From positions 1 through 22,196 of the forward strand of contig JBNGIS010018032.1 of NCBI GenBank assembly GCA_049999725.1: 22,196 bases of DNA, written 5' to 3'. This document shows, one piece after another, positions 1 to 8,816 of this stretch. The DNA comes from Haplomitrium mnioides. Its lineage: Eukaryota; Marchantiophyta; Haplomitriopsida; Calobryales. The notes under the pieces were generated by a model. The model ran no database searches and was not told where the DNA came from. It worked only from the letters and a program-made list of their open reading frames with translations. The translations under genes were made by a program, and so were the position numbers. The stretch's first letter is position 1. Each line of letters opens with the position of its first letter.

Positions 1-995
1 CTCGGCTCCAAAGCCCCATCCTCTCTGGGTATGTATTGGTATCCCCAAATAGGTGTACTGGTTCGTCACTTCGACATTGTCCTGCCTGAACTTGAAAGTA
101 TCCCTCTGTGCTGTGGTGAGCCATTTTCCAAAGACCAGAACCTTGGTTTTCTTCATATTCACAGTCATATCGGATTGGCTGCAGAAATCGTCCAGTGTTT
201 TTAGGTGTTGTTGGAGTCCAACCCTTGTTGTTGACATGAGGACTATGTCATCTGCATACAAGAGAATACCAATGGTCTGGGCTAGCAGATTGGGGGCAGG
301 GGCTCCCACATTCGCCAGAACTGCCTCCAGTTTGTCAATGAACAGGCCGAATAAGGTGGGGGAGAGTGGGCAGCCCTGCTTTACACCGATGTTGCAATGG
401 ATAGGCTCCGACATGCCCTGGTGTGTGCGGACACAGGCCAAAACTTCTTCATATAAGATCTGAATGGCCGTGATCCAGTCCGTTGGTAGGTGTAACTCAT
501 GTAATCTGGACCAAAGTTTGCTGTGTGGAACTGAGTCAAAGGCTTTCTGGAAATCTACGAAACAGCAGTACAGACCTCCAGCACGTCTATGTTGTTCAAT
601 GATGGTGCGGATGGTGACCAGGTGATCAGTCGTTGAGTGATTCTCCCGAAACCCTGCTTGTCCTTGAGCCCGTAGCTGTTGTGCTTCGCTCCATTGTGTG
701 ATCTTGAAGTTGAGTGTGGCCCCAAAGAGCTTCGGGAATAGAGGGCTGAGCATGATGGTACGATAGTTCGAGTGTTGGCCTTTGTCCCCAGCTTTGTGGA
801 TTGGGATGATAGTGTTGAGCTTCCACTCTGCAGGGAATCCAGTCTGTATCACCTGGTTGAATAGGTTGGTGATGGGTTGGGAGAGGGGTTGGGATCCTCT
901 TTTCAGCATTTGGGCTTGGAGCCCTAGGGGGTCAGGTGCTTTGTTGTGCAGCTTCTTGATCGTAGCCAGGACCTCTTCAGTGGTGAAAACATCAG
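1..995 (-). CDS. LINE (non-LTR retrotransposon) reverse transcriptase, partial
   Basis: The minus strand is open in one frame with no stop from about 1020 to the left window edge. In order it reads a pre-RT linker, a QAGFRENHSTTDHL block (about 660-615), the first catalytic motif FVDFQKAFDSVPH (about 561-523), GVKQGCPLSPTLFG (about 384-343) and the catalytic YADDIVLMS box (258-232). It then continues through the region after the palm to NQYTYLGIPI at the edge. These are the canonical motifs of a LINE RT, which copies element RNA onto nicked target DNA. The protein continues beyond the window. No start codon is visible, because the frame fuses to copia gag sequence near 995, as expected for a 5'-truncated LINE insertion. 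No endonuclease is present. The lack of stops suggests a fairly young copy. Exact LINE clade not assigned. Confidence 0.9.
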
Positions 996-3900
996 TTGAG
1001 AGAAGGAGACAATTTAACCAAGCATATCCATGAGTTAAGGTCTGTCATGGAGCAACTGTCTGCAGCAGGTGCTCCAGTCCAGGATGAAGATGCAGTCCTG
1101 TCACTCATGAGAAGTCTTCCTGTCTCATATAGGCCATTAATGAATTCATTAAGAGGAACTCCTAATCTCACATTACAAAAGCTGATAACATATATTCTTC
1201 AAGAAGAGACCATGGCTAGAACTCAAGGTCTATCTGATTCAATGTCAGCTCTTTATGTGAATAAGAAGAAATCTAAATTTAATGGCACTAGAAACCAGTT
1301 TTTCTCACCTTCAACAAGTGAAGCATCAAGCAGTTACAATCCCAGAAGAGGAGTTAAATGCTTCGTCTGTAGAGGTTTTGGCCATGTAGCAAGAAATTGT
1401 CCAAACTATAGAACACAGAAAAAGTATAAAGCTAAAGTTCAAAGCAATACAGCCACAAGACCTATTGATAACAAGAAAAGTGAAGATAAGCCAGTACATA
1501 GGCTTTATCTTACTTGTCATTCAAACACAGCAGGATTGTCACAAGATAATAAAGATGATGTTTGGTATATGGATAGTGGAGCCACTGCTCACATGTCTCA
1601 TGATAGACAATGCTTCACACATTTTGAAGCATATCCACAACATCAGTATGTGTATCTTGGTGACAATACCCGTCAGGTGGTTAAAGGTCAAGGCACAGTC
1701 AGGATAACACTCAATAATGGTGCATTAAGAGAAATACCTGAAGTATTATATGTGCCTGGAATTGCCAAGAATTTGTTTTCTGTGAGCCAGTTTGACAGGG
1801 CTCTAGGGCAAACACTCACCAGAAATGGGAGTTGTGTGTTAATGGATGCTAAGGGAAAGCATCTGGCAACCTGCTTATTACATAACCAATTGTATCAGCT
1901 TGGCAGGTCTGATCATGCAGGGGTAAGATCATGTGCAGCCTCTGCATCGACGTCTTCATCAACAGCTGAACTGTGGCACCAACGTCTGGGCCACATTAGC
2001 CAACCAAGGTTGAGGCAGTTGATGGAAGGGAACATGGTTTCAGGCATAGACCTGAAAGACATTGTCGATGTGCCAGATTGCATTTCATGCATCAAAGCAA
2101 AGCAGACCAGAGAGATATTTCCAAAGGAAAGTTTAACAAGAACTGATGAGACACTCTCTCTGGTACACTCTGACCTGTGTGGTCCAATGTCTTCTCCAAC
2201 TCATTCTGGATGCATATATTTTATCACCTTTATAGATGACTATACACGTTATACATTTGTGTATTTATTAAGACAAAAGTCTCAAGCCTTCCAACAGTTT
2301 ATAGCTTATAAAACATTTGTTGAAAAACAAACTGGTAAGAAACTGAAGGCATTGAGGACTGATAATGGTGGTGAATACCGTTCACTTGAGTTTGACAGTT
2401 ATTGCCAGGATAATGGCATATTAAGACAGTACACTGTTCCATACACACCTGAACAGAATGGAGTCTCAGAAAGAAAGAATAGAACACTGGTTGAAGCAGC
2501 ACTGGCTATGCTCTTACACTCAGGACTCAAAAGAGCCTATTGGGGAGAAGCCATCATGACAGCAGCTTATTTACAGAATAGGTCACCCACTAAAGCATTA
2601 ACAGTGGGTAAGACACCATTTGAACTCTGGCATGGATATAAGCCTAACCTGTCACATCAAAGAATATTTGGTTCAAAGGCTTTTGCATTAACCCCAAAAG
2701 ATTTGAGAGCAAAATTTGATCAGAAGTCAATAGAGTGCATCTTATTAGGATATGATGATCATGCCAAAGCATATAGATTGCTTCAATTATCTAATAGGCA
2801 GATCATCATTTCCAGAGATGTTAAGTTTCTAGAAAATGCCTCTATGACTGTAAAGGAAACTAATGATGAGATAGAATTGTATGATGACCCACTTGGGGAT
2901 ATCATGCTCATCAAACCCTCACCTGATCATTCACAGTTAAGTCAGTTACCACGCCCAGTACAACCACCTATTGTGCAAAAGATTCCAGTTCAAACAAGTA
3001 CAGTTGTACCAACAGGACCATCATCATCTCCAGTGGGAGCTTCTAGAGTCATCAACACACCAAGTCATGAACAATGGGAAAACCTTGACCCAGTTTCAGA
3101 AAGTCATAGTGAAGACTTTGAGCACCAGATTTCACCTCCAGCACAAATCCACACTAGCCCTACCTTAAGAAGAAGCACAAGGTCTAGAAAGGCTGTGGAA
3201 TTTTATGATGAAGCCAAGATAAGCCAGGGCAAACAAAGGGCATTAGTTGTTTCTCATTCACTAAAAGTATATGAGCCAGAAACGTTTGCAGAAGCATTAA
3301 GTAGCCCTGAAGGACCCAAATGGCTACAAGCAATTGAAGATGAGCTGGCTTCTCTAGTCAGAAATGAAACTTGGACCTTGACACCACTTCCACCAGATAG
3401 AAAGGCAGTTGGCTGTAGGTGGAGGTTCAAGATAAAATATAACCCTGATGGCACTGTTAGCAGATACAAGGCAAGGTTAGTTGCCAAAGGTTTCACACAG
3501 ATACATGGAGTTGACTACACAGAAACATATTCACCTGTGGTCAAGATTACTTCAATTCGTGTGATTCTTGCTCTTGCTGCACAACATAATTATGAAGTCC
3601 ATCAGTTGGATGTTAAAACCGCATTTCTGAATGGAGTATTAGAGGAGGAAATCTACATGACCATACCAGAAGGTGTAGAGGGTCATGGGTCTAAGGTTAT
3701 GACTTGTAAGTTAAATAAGGCACTTTATGGATTAAAGCAATCCTCACGTTTATGGTACCAGAAGATGGACTCATTCCTGCTAGAACTAAAATTCCATAAG
3801 TCAGGAGCAGACTCCAATGTCTACCTGTATAAAAGTTAGTCAAGTCTGGTGATTTTAGCCTTATACGTTGATGATACTGTCCCTTGCCAGCAATGATATG

Positions 3901-4854
3901 ATGTTGCTGACACAAGTGAAAAGCTCATTAATGCAAGGATTTGAGATGACAGACATGGGTGAGATCCACTATTGCCTTGGAATGGAGATTACCAGGAGCA
4001 GAAAGTCAGGGTGGATCCATCTCTCACAGCAGAGATATATTCTTGAGGTCCTGGATAGATTCAACATGATGATGGACTGTAAGCCAATTAGCAGCCCAGT
4101 TGATCCAGGAACACATCTGAGTAAGGAGGACTGTCCTGAAAGTGACAATGATATGCACATGATGAAGTTAGTACCTTACTCTAGTGCTGTTGGGAGTTTA
4201 ATGTGGGCCATGATCTGTACACGTCCTGATATCTCTTATGCAGTCACCACGGTTGCACAGTATATGGACAATCCAGGTCCAAAACACTGGACTGCAGTTA
4301 AGAGGATAATGAGGTATTTGAAGGGGACATATAACGTTGGTTTATGTTATCACTGCACAAACATCCCTATGCCTCTGTATGGATATTCTGATTCTGACTT
4401 TGCAGGAGATCTGAACACAAGAAGATCCACAACTGGATATTGCTTTATTATGTCTAAAGCAGCCATATCGTGGGCAAGCAAGAAGCAGAAGGCTGTTGCC
4501 CTTTCAAGCACTGAAGCTGAGTACATGGCTCTCTCCAGGGCATCTGCTGAAGCTATATGGCTGAGACGTTTATTATCTGACCTTGGTTTTGTGCAAGCTA
4601 TTACCTCCATACATTGTGATAATCAGAGTGCTATTGCACTAGTTCACAACCCAAGGCTACATGAGAGAACAAAGCATATTGATGTTCAGTACCACTTTGT
4701 GCGAGATTTGGTCAGAGAAGGTGACATTGAAATTGTCTACTGCCGCACAAGTGATATGACTGCAGACTTACTTACAAAAGGATTCTCTGGATACAAACAT
4801 TTCTTCCTCAGTTGTAAGATGGGGTTGATAAGTGTTGAAGGATTGAAAGATTAG
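996..4854 (+). pseudogene. Copia gag-pol polyprotein, one stop and one frameshift
   Basis: Two frames (996-3839 and 3868-4854) together encode a nearly complete copia polyprotein. Counting codons from 996, visible parts are: the gag C-terminal part (about 1-110); a CX2CX4HX4C zinc knuckle (C122, C125, H130, C135); an aspartic protease DSG (D193); a GAG-pre-integrase WHQRLGH block; an integrase DDE triad (D393, D456, E492, D-x35-E); and the RT fingers and palm with LDVKTAFLNG and the YVDD box near 3866-3877. RNase H follows in the second frame (GYSDSDFAGD, SSTEAEYMAL, HCDNQSAIAL). A TAG at 3837-3839 replaces an expected sense codon a few residues before YVDD. One extra base within about 3876-3885 shifts the frame just after it. 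The first in-frame codon at 996 is TTG, so it is not a true start. Damage is light, so the insertion is relatively recent, but this copy cannot make full-length pol. Confidence 0.92.
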
Positions 4855-4868
4855 ACCCTAAGTGGGAG
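4855..4868 (+). other. Polypurine tract of copia element 1
   Basis: Just after the pol stop, a purine-rich stretch ending AGTGGGAG precedes the LTR. In LTR retrotransposons this RNase H-resistant tract primes plus-strand DNA synthesis. The same GTGGGAG directly precedes the LTR of copia element 2 at 5686-5692, supporting the assignment. Confidence 0.7.
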
Positions 4869-5188
4869 TATTGGAAATAGCCATGTTCACACCTAGCTAT
4901 TGTAGTGTCCAATCTTTCCTGGTCAAGATATATCCAGTTAGGATATGACTTGAGTGCATCTGGATATTTGGAGCATTCAAAGAGTTGCACTAGTTCCCAA
5001 AGGTTACAGCCCTTGCATGGGAAAGGACATTTCCTTTCTTATTAATGCTGGCTGCATTCCTGGTGTACCTCGACCAGTTTTTCCATCTCAAGTGAATATA
5101 CTCAGAATCACTTACCAAAGCTGTATCAGTTGATTGCATGCATCTGTGAGCTATTATTCCTAATATGCTGTAAGATGAAATTCTAACA
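4869..5188 (+). repeat. 3' LTR of copia element 1
   Basis: About 320 bp. It starts TATTGGAAATAG, a probable one-base decay of the TGTTGGAAAT start seen in element 2, directly after the polypurine tract. It ends GAAATTCTAACA, a TG..CA-type terminus with TGTTGG/CTAACA ends as is common in copia LTRs. The right edge is supported because codons of a second copia element resume in frame within a few bases. No clear TATA box was found. The 5' LTR is not in the window, so age cannot be estimated from the LTR pair. Confidence 0.72.
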
Positions 5189-5685
5189 CAAAAGGTACCT
5201 GAGGGGTACAAGGGATCTGGACATCATCTGGTATGATGATAAATGGATCAAGTGTACTGGGAACAGTCATGAAGATTGGGGAGGAGATCCAATGCTGGAC
5301 ATGTGTTTACTGTGGGAGATGACTATCTCCTGGAGCAGTATAATGCAGACGACCACTACCTTTCATCGACTGAAGCTGAGTACAAGGCATTGCCAAATGC
5401 CTGTGAGGAAGCTGCATGGATTCGCAGGTTGCTTGATTGGATTCAAGCAAGAGACACTTCTTCTGTGGGACTACCTTGGATGCATGGAACTGGCATCAAC
5501 CCAGTTCAACATCCAAAGACAAACACATTGACTTCCAGTATCACTTCATACCTGCTTGGAAATGAAGTGGAACTGGAGTATTGTGTGACAGTGGAGATGG
5601 CAGCCGACGTTCTCACCAAAGCATTGCCCAAGAATGATACTTCAAGCTGATCAACAAGATGGGGCTCTACAGCAACATGCGATAA
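5189..5685 (+). pseudogene. Copia element 2, RNase H remnant of pol
   Basis: Starting directly after the LTR of element 1, the frame reads KRYLRGTRDLDIIWYDD and then a DWGGDP block. These match the end of the RT connection and the first RNase H motif of copia pol. Further on are HVFTVGDD, LSSTEAEYKAL, EEAAWIRRLL and ELEYCVTVEMAADVLTKALPK, and it ends near KLINKMGLYSNMR with a stop at 5683-5685. At least three frameshifts or small indels are needed to join these (near 5285, 5330-5370 and 5636), and the catalytic DNQSA block is degraded. It is a different copia family from element 1 and clearly more decayed. Its 5' part was displaced by the insertion of element 1 and is outside the window. Confidence 0.8.
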
Positions 5686-6150
5686 GTGGGAGTGTTGGAA
5701 ATGTATCTTGCTGCTGTAGAATAGCCAGCTCTGATACATGATGAACATGTATCCTTGCTGCTGTAAATAGTGTTGAGAGCCATTGCTTGAGTGGGAGGAT
5801 GGATCCTGGGAAGGATCCAAGTCCAGTCCTTCCCAAGGTTCAATTCTGGGAAGGGGGCTCTATTGTAAATAGATTTATTGTTAACCTTAGCTAGCTAAAG
5901 ATAGTTAGTTGTAGTTAAGGGGACTGCCACGTGTCAGCACCTGGGGGCTTCCTGGGAAGTTGACTATTTCTTGAAGATGCAGATATCACCATGTGCCTGC
6001 ATGGGCACACAAATTTTGATTAGGTACCAACGAGCATCTGGAGTGGGTGCAGATTACTGCATCTGGAGTAGGTGCCTACGGGCATCTGGACTTGGTGTGT
6101 GCAGTCCTGTCTTGTATAGTTGTTTAGTTTGCAGCTGTGGCTGACTCAAG

Positions 6151-6158
6151 TATATAAA
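6151..6158 (+). promoter_or_regulatory. TATA box of copia 2 LTR promoter
   Basis: TATATAAA preceded by CTCAAG, about 460 bp into the LTR. This is where the U3 promoter and the U3/R boundary would lie. Transcription would start roughly 30 bp downstream, leaving a CpG-rich R/U5 of about 500 bp. Position and sequence support it; activity cannot be judged. Confidence 0.55.
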
Positions 6159-6217
6159 CAAACAGAGGACCCATTCGAGGAATCCTCAGCATTCATATTT
6201 CCCTTGTGCATTCTTCC

Positions 6218-6287
6218 TTTGGTTCGATATCTATGAAGGTCGCGATGCTCCTCTGGTTCGATATCTCTGAAGGTCGCAGCATCGCGA
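6218..6287 (+). repeat. 34-bp tandem repeat, two copies, in LTR R/U5
   Basis: GGTTCGATATCTMTGAAGGTCG occurs at 6221 and again at 6255 (period 34), each followed by a GCATCGCGA-like segment. It lies just downstream of the inferred LTR transcription start, in the CpG-rich half. Confidence 0.7.
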
Positions 6288-6750
6288 CTTTCCTCTCTGC
6301 ATTTTCTTGATATCGCGATAGGAGCACAGGCAGGATAGTCGACGTCGAGTTCCTGAGGAGGTCGCACAAGCGTGAGGAGGCCGCGAGATCGCGAGACGGC
6401 TGCGGGTCTGGTGGTGAAAAGGAGAATGTCGAAAAAGGGGAATTGAGTCCCCGCTTTCAACTTCCCTACAGCATCGCGTTTTTGCGAAAACGCGATATAA
6501 GCCAGCGACGCTCATTTTTCGGAAGAGCGTCTGGCAATTTTCGTGACCCTCCCCGTTTTTCGATTTTCTGGAGCCTCCCGATACTGCTGCTTCGCGACCA
6601 TCGATCTGACTTCATTCCTGTCTCCTTCGACATTATTTTCTTGTTAAGTGCTCTCTCGACAGCTTCTCAACTCCTTCACATGGAATTTCGAGTTTACTTT
6701 CCAACAAAGAAATCTTGGCGTGATTCTGGTACAGACTGGATGAGGTCAAA

Positions 6751-6921
6751 ATGAAGAAAAAGGAGAAAACATTCTTGAAGCCTTTGATAGAACCTGGGGC
6801 GCCAAGCATTTTCTCTGTATACGTGCTGAAGACAGTGTTTACTGGAGTCTGGATGTTTGTAGTAATCTGGATTGAGGGTATAGGGTTACTTTGGTTTATT
6901 AGGCTAGATCCCAAAAGGTGA
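6751..6921 (+). CDS. Small putative membrane protein ORF (56 codons), doubtful
   Basis: An ATG-initiated frame of 56 codons just downstream of the copia 2 LTR. It opens with a lysine-rich stretch (MKKKEKTFLK). Residues about 22-50 are hydrophobic and aromatic and contain one likely membrane span (WMFVVIWIEGIGLLWFI), and it ends with a short basic tail. The frame is open upstream only to a stop at 6721-6723. A TGGTACAG at about 6727-6734 could be a splice acceptor, so it might instead be a terminal exon. No recognised family. An AATAAA-type signal occurs near 6987. It could be chance coding in spacer DNA. Confidence 0.22.
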   Translation: MKKKEKTFLKPLIEPGAPSIFSVYVLKTVFTGVWMFVVIWIEGIGLLWFIRLDPKR

Positions 6922-7117
6922 TAGGTTGATGGTTTTTGCTGCTGGGCCTGCTGGCCAGGGTTGTACCTTTGATGCTTGAAAGTAAATAAAGTTGTTTTGC
7001 TTTCAGTCAAAAGTTGTTTTTCCTCTTCTCTTGGGAAATTCTGCTTCTGCACACTTGCCCACTCAATCAACATGGATTATGATGACTTCTTTGTTATTTG
7101 AATTAGAATTTGAGTTT

Positions 7118-7275
7118 GAGCACATTTCTTTGTAGGGAGTTCGACCCATCTCTTAGTTGTGTCTTTTGTTACGGTTCTTTTTGTTTGTTACTGTTTTGCC
7201 TGAACCTGAACCTTGGTGCATTTTGTACCCAGTCCCTGTTGCCTTCGGGCTGGTTTGGACTTACATCAATTCCAG
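7118..7275 (+). repeat. SINE-like repeat, copy 1
   Basis: The left part GAGCACATTT.TTTGT is shared with copy 2 at 7366. An AGTTCGACCC at 7138-7147 resembles a pol III B box (consensus GGTTCGANNCC), as in tRNA-derived SINEs. The right end is a hairpin: outer stem AGTCC (7231-7235) with GGACT (7257-7261), inner stem GCC/GGC closed by a TTCG tetraloop (7241-7250). No convincing A box was found. SINE identity is inferred from structure and multiple copies. Confidence 0.5.
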
Positions 7276-7365
7276 AAGAACTTCTGTTACTGTGCTCGAG
7301 CCCTCATAGTTCAACTCAACATGTAGCCTGATGGTTTTTTTTTTTTTAGTTAGAGCTAGAGCTAG

Positions 7366-7592
7366 TGAGCACATTTATTTGTCGGTGAGTACTGCCCACC
7401 CTTCTATTTTCTCTGTTTATAGCTTTCTAGTTTGTTAATTTTGTGCTCACATCTCAGGTGTTCATTGTAGCAATTCTTAGCTTACTACTTTAGTTTTTGT
7501 ACCCCTCCGCACTCTTGTGCGCATTGTACTCTCAGTCCTTATGGCCCTAGGGCTGGCTCTGGACTTTAATTGAATTCTATTCTATTCTATTG
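7366..7592 (+). repeat. SINE-like repeat, copy 2, with TTCTA tail
   Basis: Shares the GAGCACATTT.TTTGT left block with copy 1. It ends in the same hairpin layout: AGTCC at 7534-7538 pairs with GGACT at 7561-7565, and the inner GCC/GGC stem has the loop changed to CTAG. After the hairpin come three TTCTA units (about 7574-7590), a simple-repeat tail typical of SINE/LINE 3' ends. A run of T precedes the copy at about 7334-7347. Confidence 0.5.
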
Positions 7593-7599
7593 TACTCCA

Positions 7600-7658
7600 C
7601 AAGCCACAGTTTGTTGTGCTCCAGTTCCTGTGTCCTTCGGGCCAGTTTGGGACTTGAA
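7600..7658 (+). repeat. SINE-like repeat, copy 3 (3' end only)
   Basis: Only the terminal hairpin region is present. AGTTCC (7623-7628) pairs with GGGACT (7649-7654), keeping the outer stem through a T-to-G wobble pair, and CC/GG closes a TTCG loop (7634-7641). It stops at the edge of the candidate solo LTR starting at 7659. Confidence 0.45.
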
Positions 7659-8144
7659 TGTTGTAAAAACAGAGTATAATACACCTGCACAGAGAAAGGA
7701 CAGAAATGAAAGCAAAAGAAATGTATGTGAAGAATTGCTGTGGCAGCCACCAAAACCTTTCCTGCCCTCCTTCCAAGTAGGATGCCCTGGCAAGGTCTCC
7801 TCCTTTCCTGGTACAGTCCCCTGGTCACTTTTGAATGATCTTAACCACTCCCTTGGTAAAGAACAAGAGCCCGTTCAATGGAACAATTTATTGCTTCCTC
7901 AAGCAGCCAGGTTGGACAGCAACAATACAATGGAGAAGTGTCTAACCTTGGAGGGGGTGGCGGTATATATACATGGTGCTGGGCACTTCAGCCCTAGTAG
8001 CCCCTGATGCTCCACCTTCCAATCTTTTCACCTACCAGACTTCTCACCTACCAGGTAGGTGAAGAGTCACTGATTGGGGTTAGGGGTACTAGTATCTACA
8101 CTCCAGCCGTGTAAATGAGAGCTGCTCTACATCAATTTCCAACA
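7659..8144 (-). repeat. Candidate solo copia-type LTR, minus strand
   Basis: Read on the minus strand it begins TGTTGGAAATTGATG (8144 downwards), the start typical of copia LTRs including element 2 here. It ends TTTTTACAACA at 7659, so the ends form TGTTG/CAACA. Inside are a TATATATA box (7964-7971) and, further downstream on that strand, an AATAAA signal (about 7886-7891), in the right order for a promoter and poly(A) site. No polypurine tract is seen at 8145 onward and no primer-binding site below 7659, so it stands alone. The flanking five bases (ttgaa and gtaaa) do not match, so the left boundary is uncertain. Confidence 0.55.
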
Positions 8145-8790
8145 GTAAATCAATTCAGTTCATGGAATGACATGAATTATATGAATGGCTTCCCTAAAAT
8201 CCTGATTAGATCACCTTGTACTTGTTTGTGGTTATAAAATAATAAAATTATACATATACTTATTCAGGTTCAGGCATTGGTAAAAAGAATGAACGACACA
8301 GCTTTTATTTTCAACGATCTCTTTTATTTTTTCGTTTTTTTATCTCTTTATCTTATTGTGCTTCCAGGCATAGGAAGTTCGCATGGTTTTGGCAAGAGGG
8401 AAATTTATCCTGCTAGTACCTTCCTTGAAAAACTTAGTTCAGGTTTCCATAATTTGCCACTTGGAGGGCTTCCAACTTAGTTTCTATGTGCGGCTGGTTG
8501 TGCTACATTGGCTTCCTAGTCCACTAAGATTTTGTCGGCATTCCTCTACAGAAATAAATTCTGGCCATTTGCACACTTGAAACTCTACGATTGTGAAGAT
8601 TTTAAATGCGAAGACTGTCTCATGATGCTGTGAGTCTACAGATATGAGCTATCCAAACATATTGACACCTCTTAGTGTATTAAGGGTAAATCTGCTAAAA
8701 GAATATGATAGCTTCAGCAGGTGGAGTATTGCAGCAGATGAGATCTGATGCACTTCAATTTGGCAGACAGTTGATAATATCTAACACTAG
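8145..8790. other. AT-rich spacer or intron, no firm gene
   Basis: There is no convincing coding frame. A pyrimidine-rich tract ending GCTTCCAG at about 8361-8368 looks like a splice acceptor. It opens a short frame, GIGSSHGFGKREIYPAS, that stops by 8480. A CTAAC..ACTAG at 8781-8790 resembles a branch point plus acceptor just before the next coding segment. The region may be intron sequence of the gene whose exon follows, but no chain of exons could be built. Confidence 0.4.
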
Positions 8791-8816
8791 GATCTGTCAT
8801 AACAGAGCAAAACTCT

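Larger units (their letters stand above)
996..5188 (+). mobile_element. Ty1/copia LTR retrotransposon 1, 5' end cut off by the LINE
   Basis: A copia-type element with the order gag, protease, integrase, RT, RNase H, polypurine tract and 3' LTR. Its left edge is not a natural terminus: gag homology begins abruptly where the minus-strand LINE ends, so the 5' LTR and the start of gag would be left of the window. Its right end at 5188 is inferred from the LTR ending in TTCTAACA. From about 5190 the RNase H-side coding sequence of another copia element follows. It is therefore nested inside element 2. The five bases after the LTR (caaaa) would be the target-site duplication, but its partner is outside the window. 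Confidence 0.85.
5693..6706 (+). repeat. 3' LTR of copia element 2, about 1 kb
   Basis: It begins TGTTGGAAAT immediately after a GTGGGAG polypurine tract and ends TTTCCAACA at 6706, giving a perfect 9-bp terminal inverted repeat. Inside are a 46-bp-spaced direct repeat of a TTGCTGCTGTA block (5702 and 5748), repeated GCATCTGGA motifs around 6030-6090, a TATA box at 6151, and a CpG-rich second half (about 6210-6640). At 1014 bp it is long for a copia LTR. The next five bases (aagaa) may be the target duplication, but the partner is not in the window. Confidence 0.72.

Noticed and set aside
53-463. Plus-strand frame of 136 codons
   Set aside because: Antisense shadow of the LINE RT, which runs open on the minus strand with all catalytic motifs.
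626-826. Minus-strand frame of 66 codons
   Set aside because: Out of frame with the LINE RT motifs at 258 and 570, so it is a shadow.
5189-5650. RNase H as part of copia element 1
   Set aside because: Element 1 already has a complete RNase H and an LTR before this, and the motifs differ, so it belongs to a second family.
7138-7147. tRNA gene
   Set aside because: Only a B-box-like string is present, with no cloverleaf or A box, so it is treated as a SINE feature.
7570-8007. 145-codon plus frame
   Set aside because: Covers SINE copy 3 and the candidate solo LTR antisense, with no recognisable domain. Better explained as chance coding in repeats.
8277-8480. 67-codon plus frame
   Set aside because: Its start lies in a T-rich intron-like tract. 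Only the part after 8368 looks protein-like, and no exon chain could be built.
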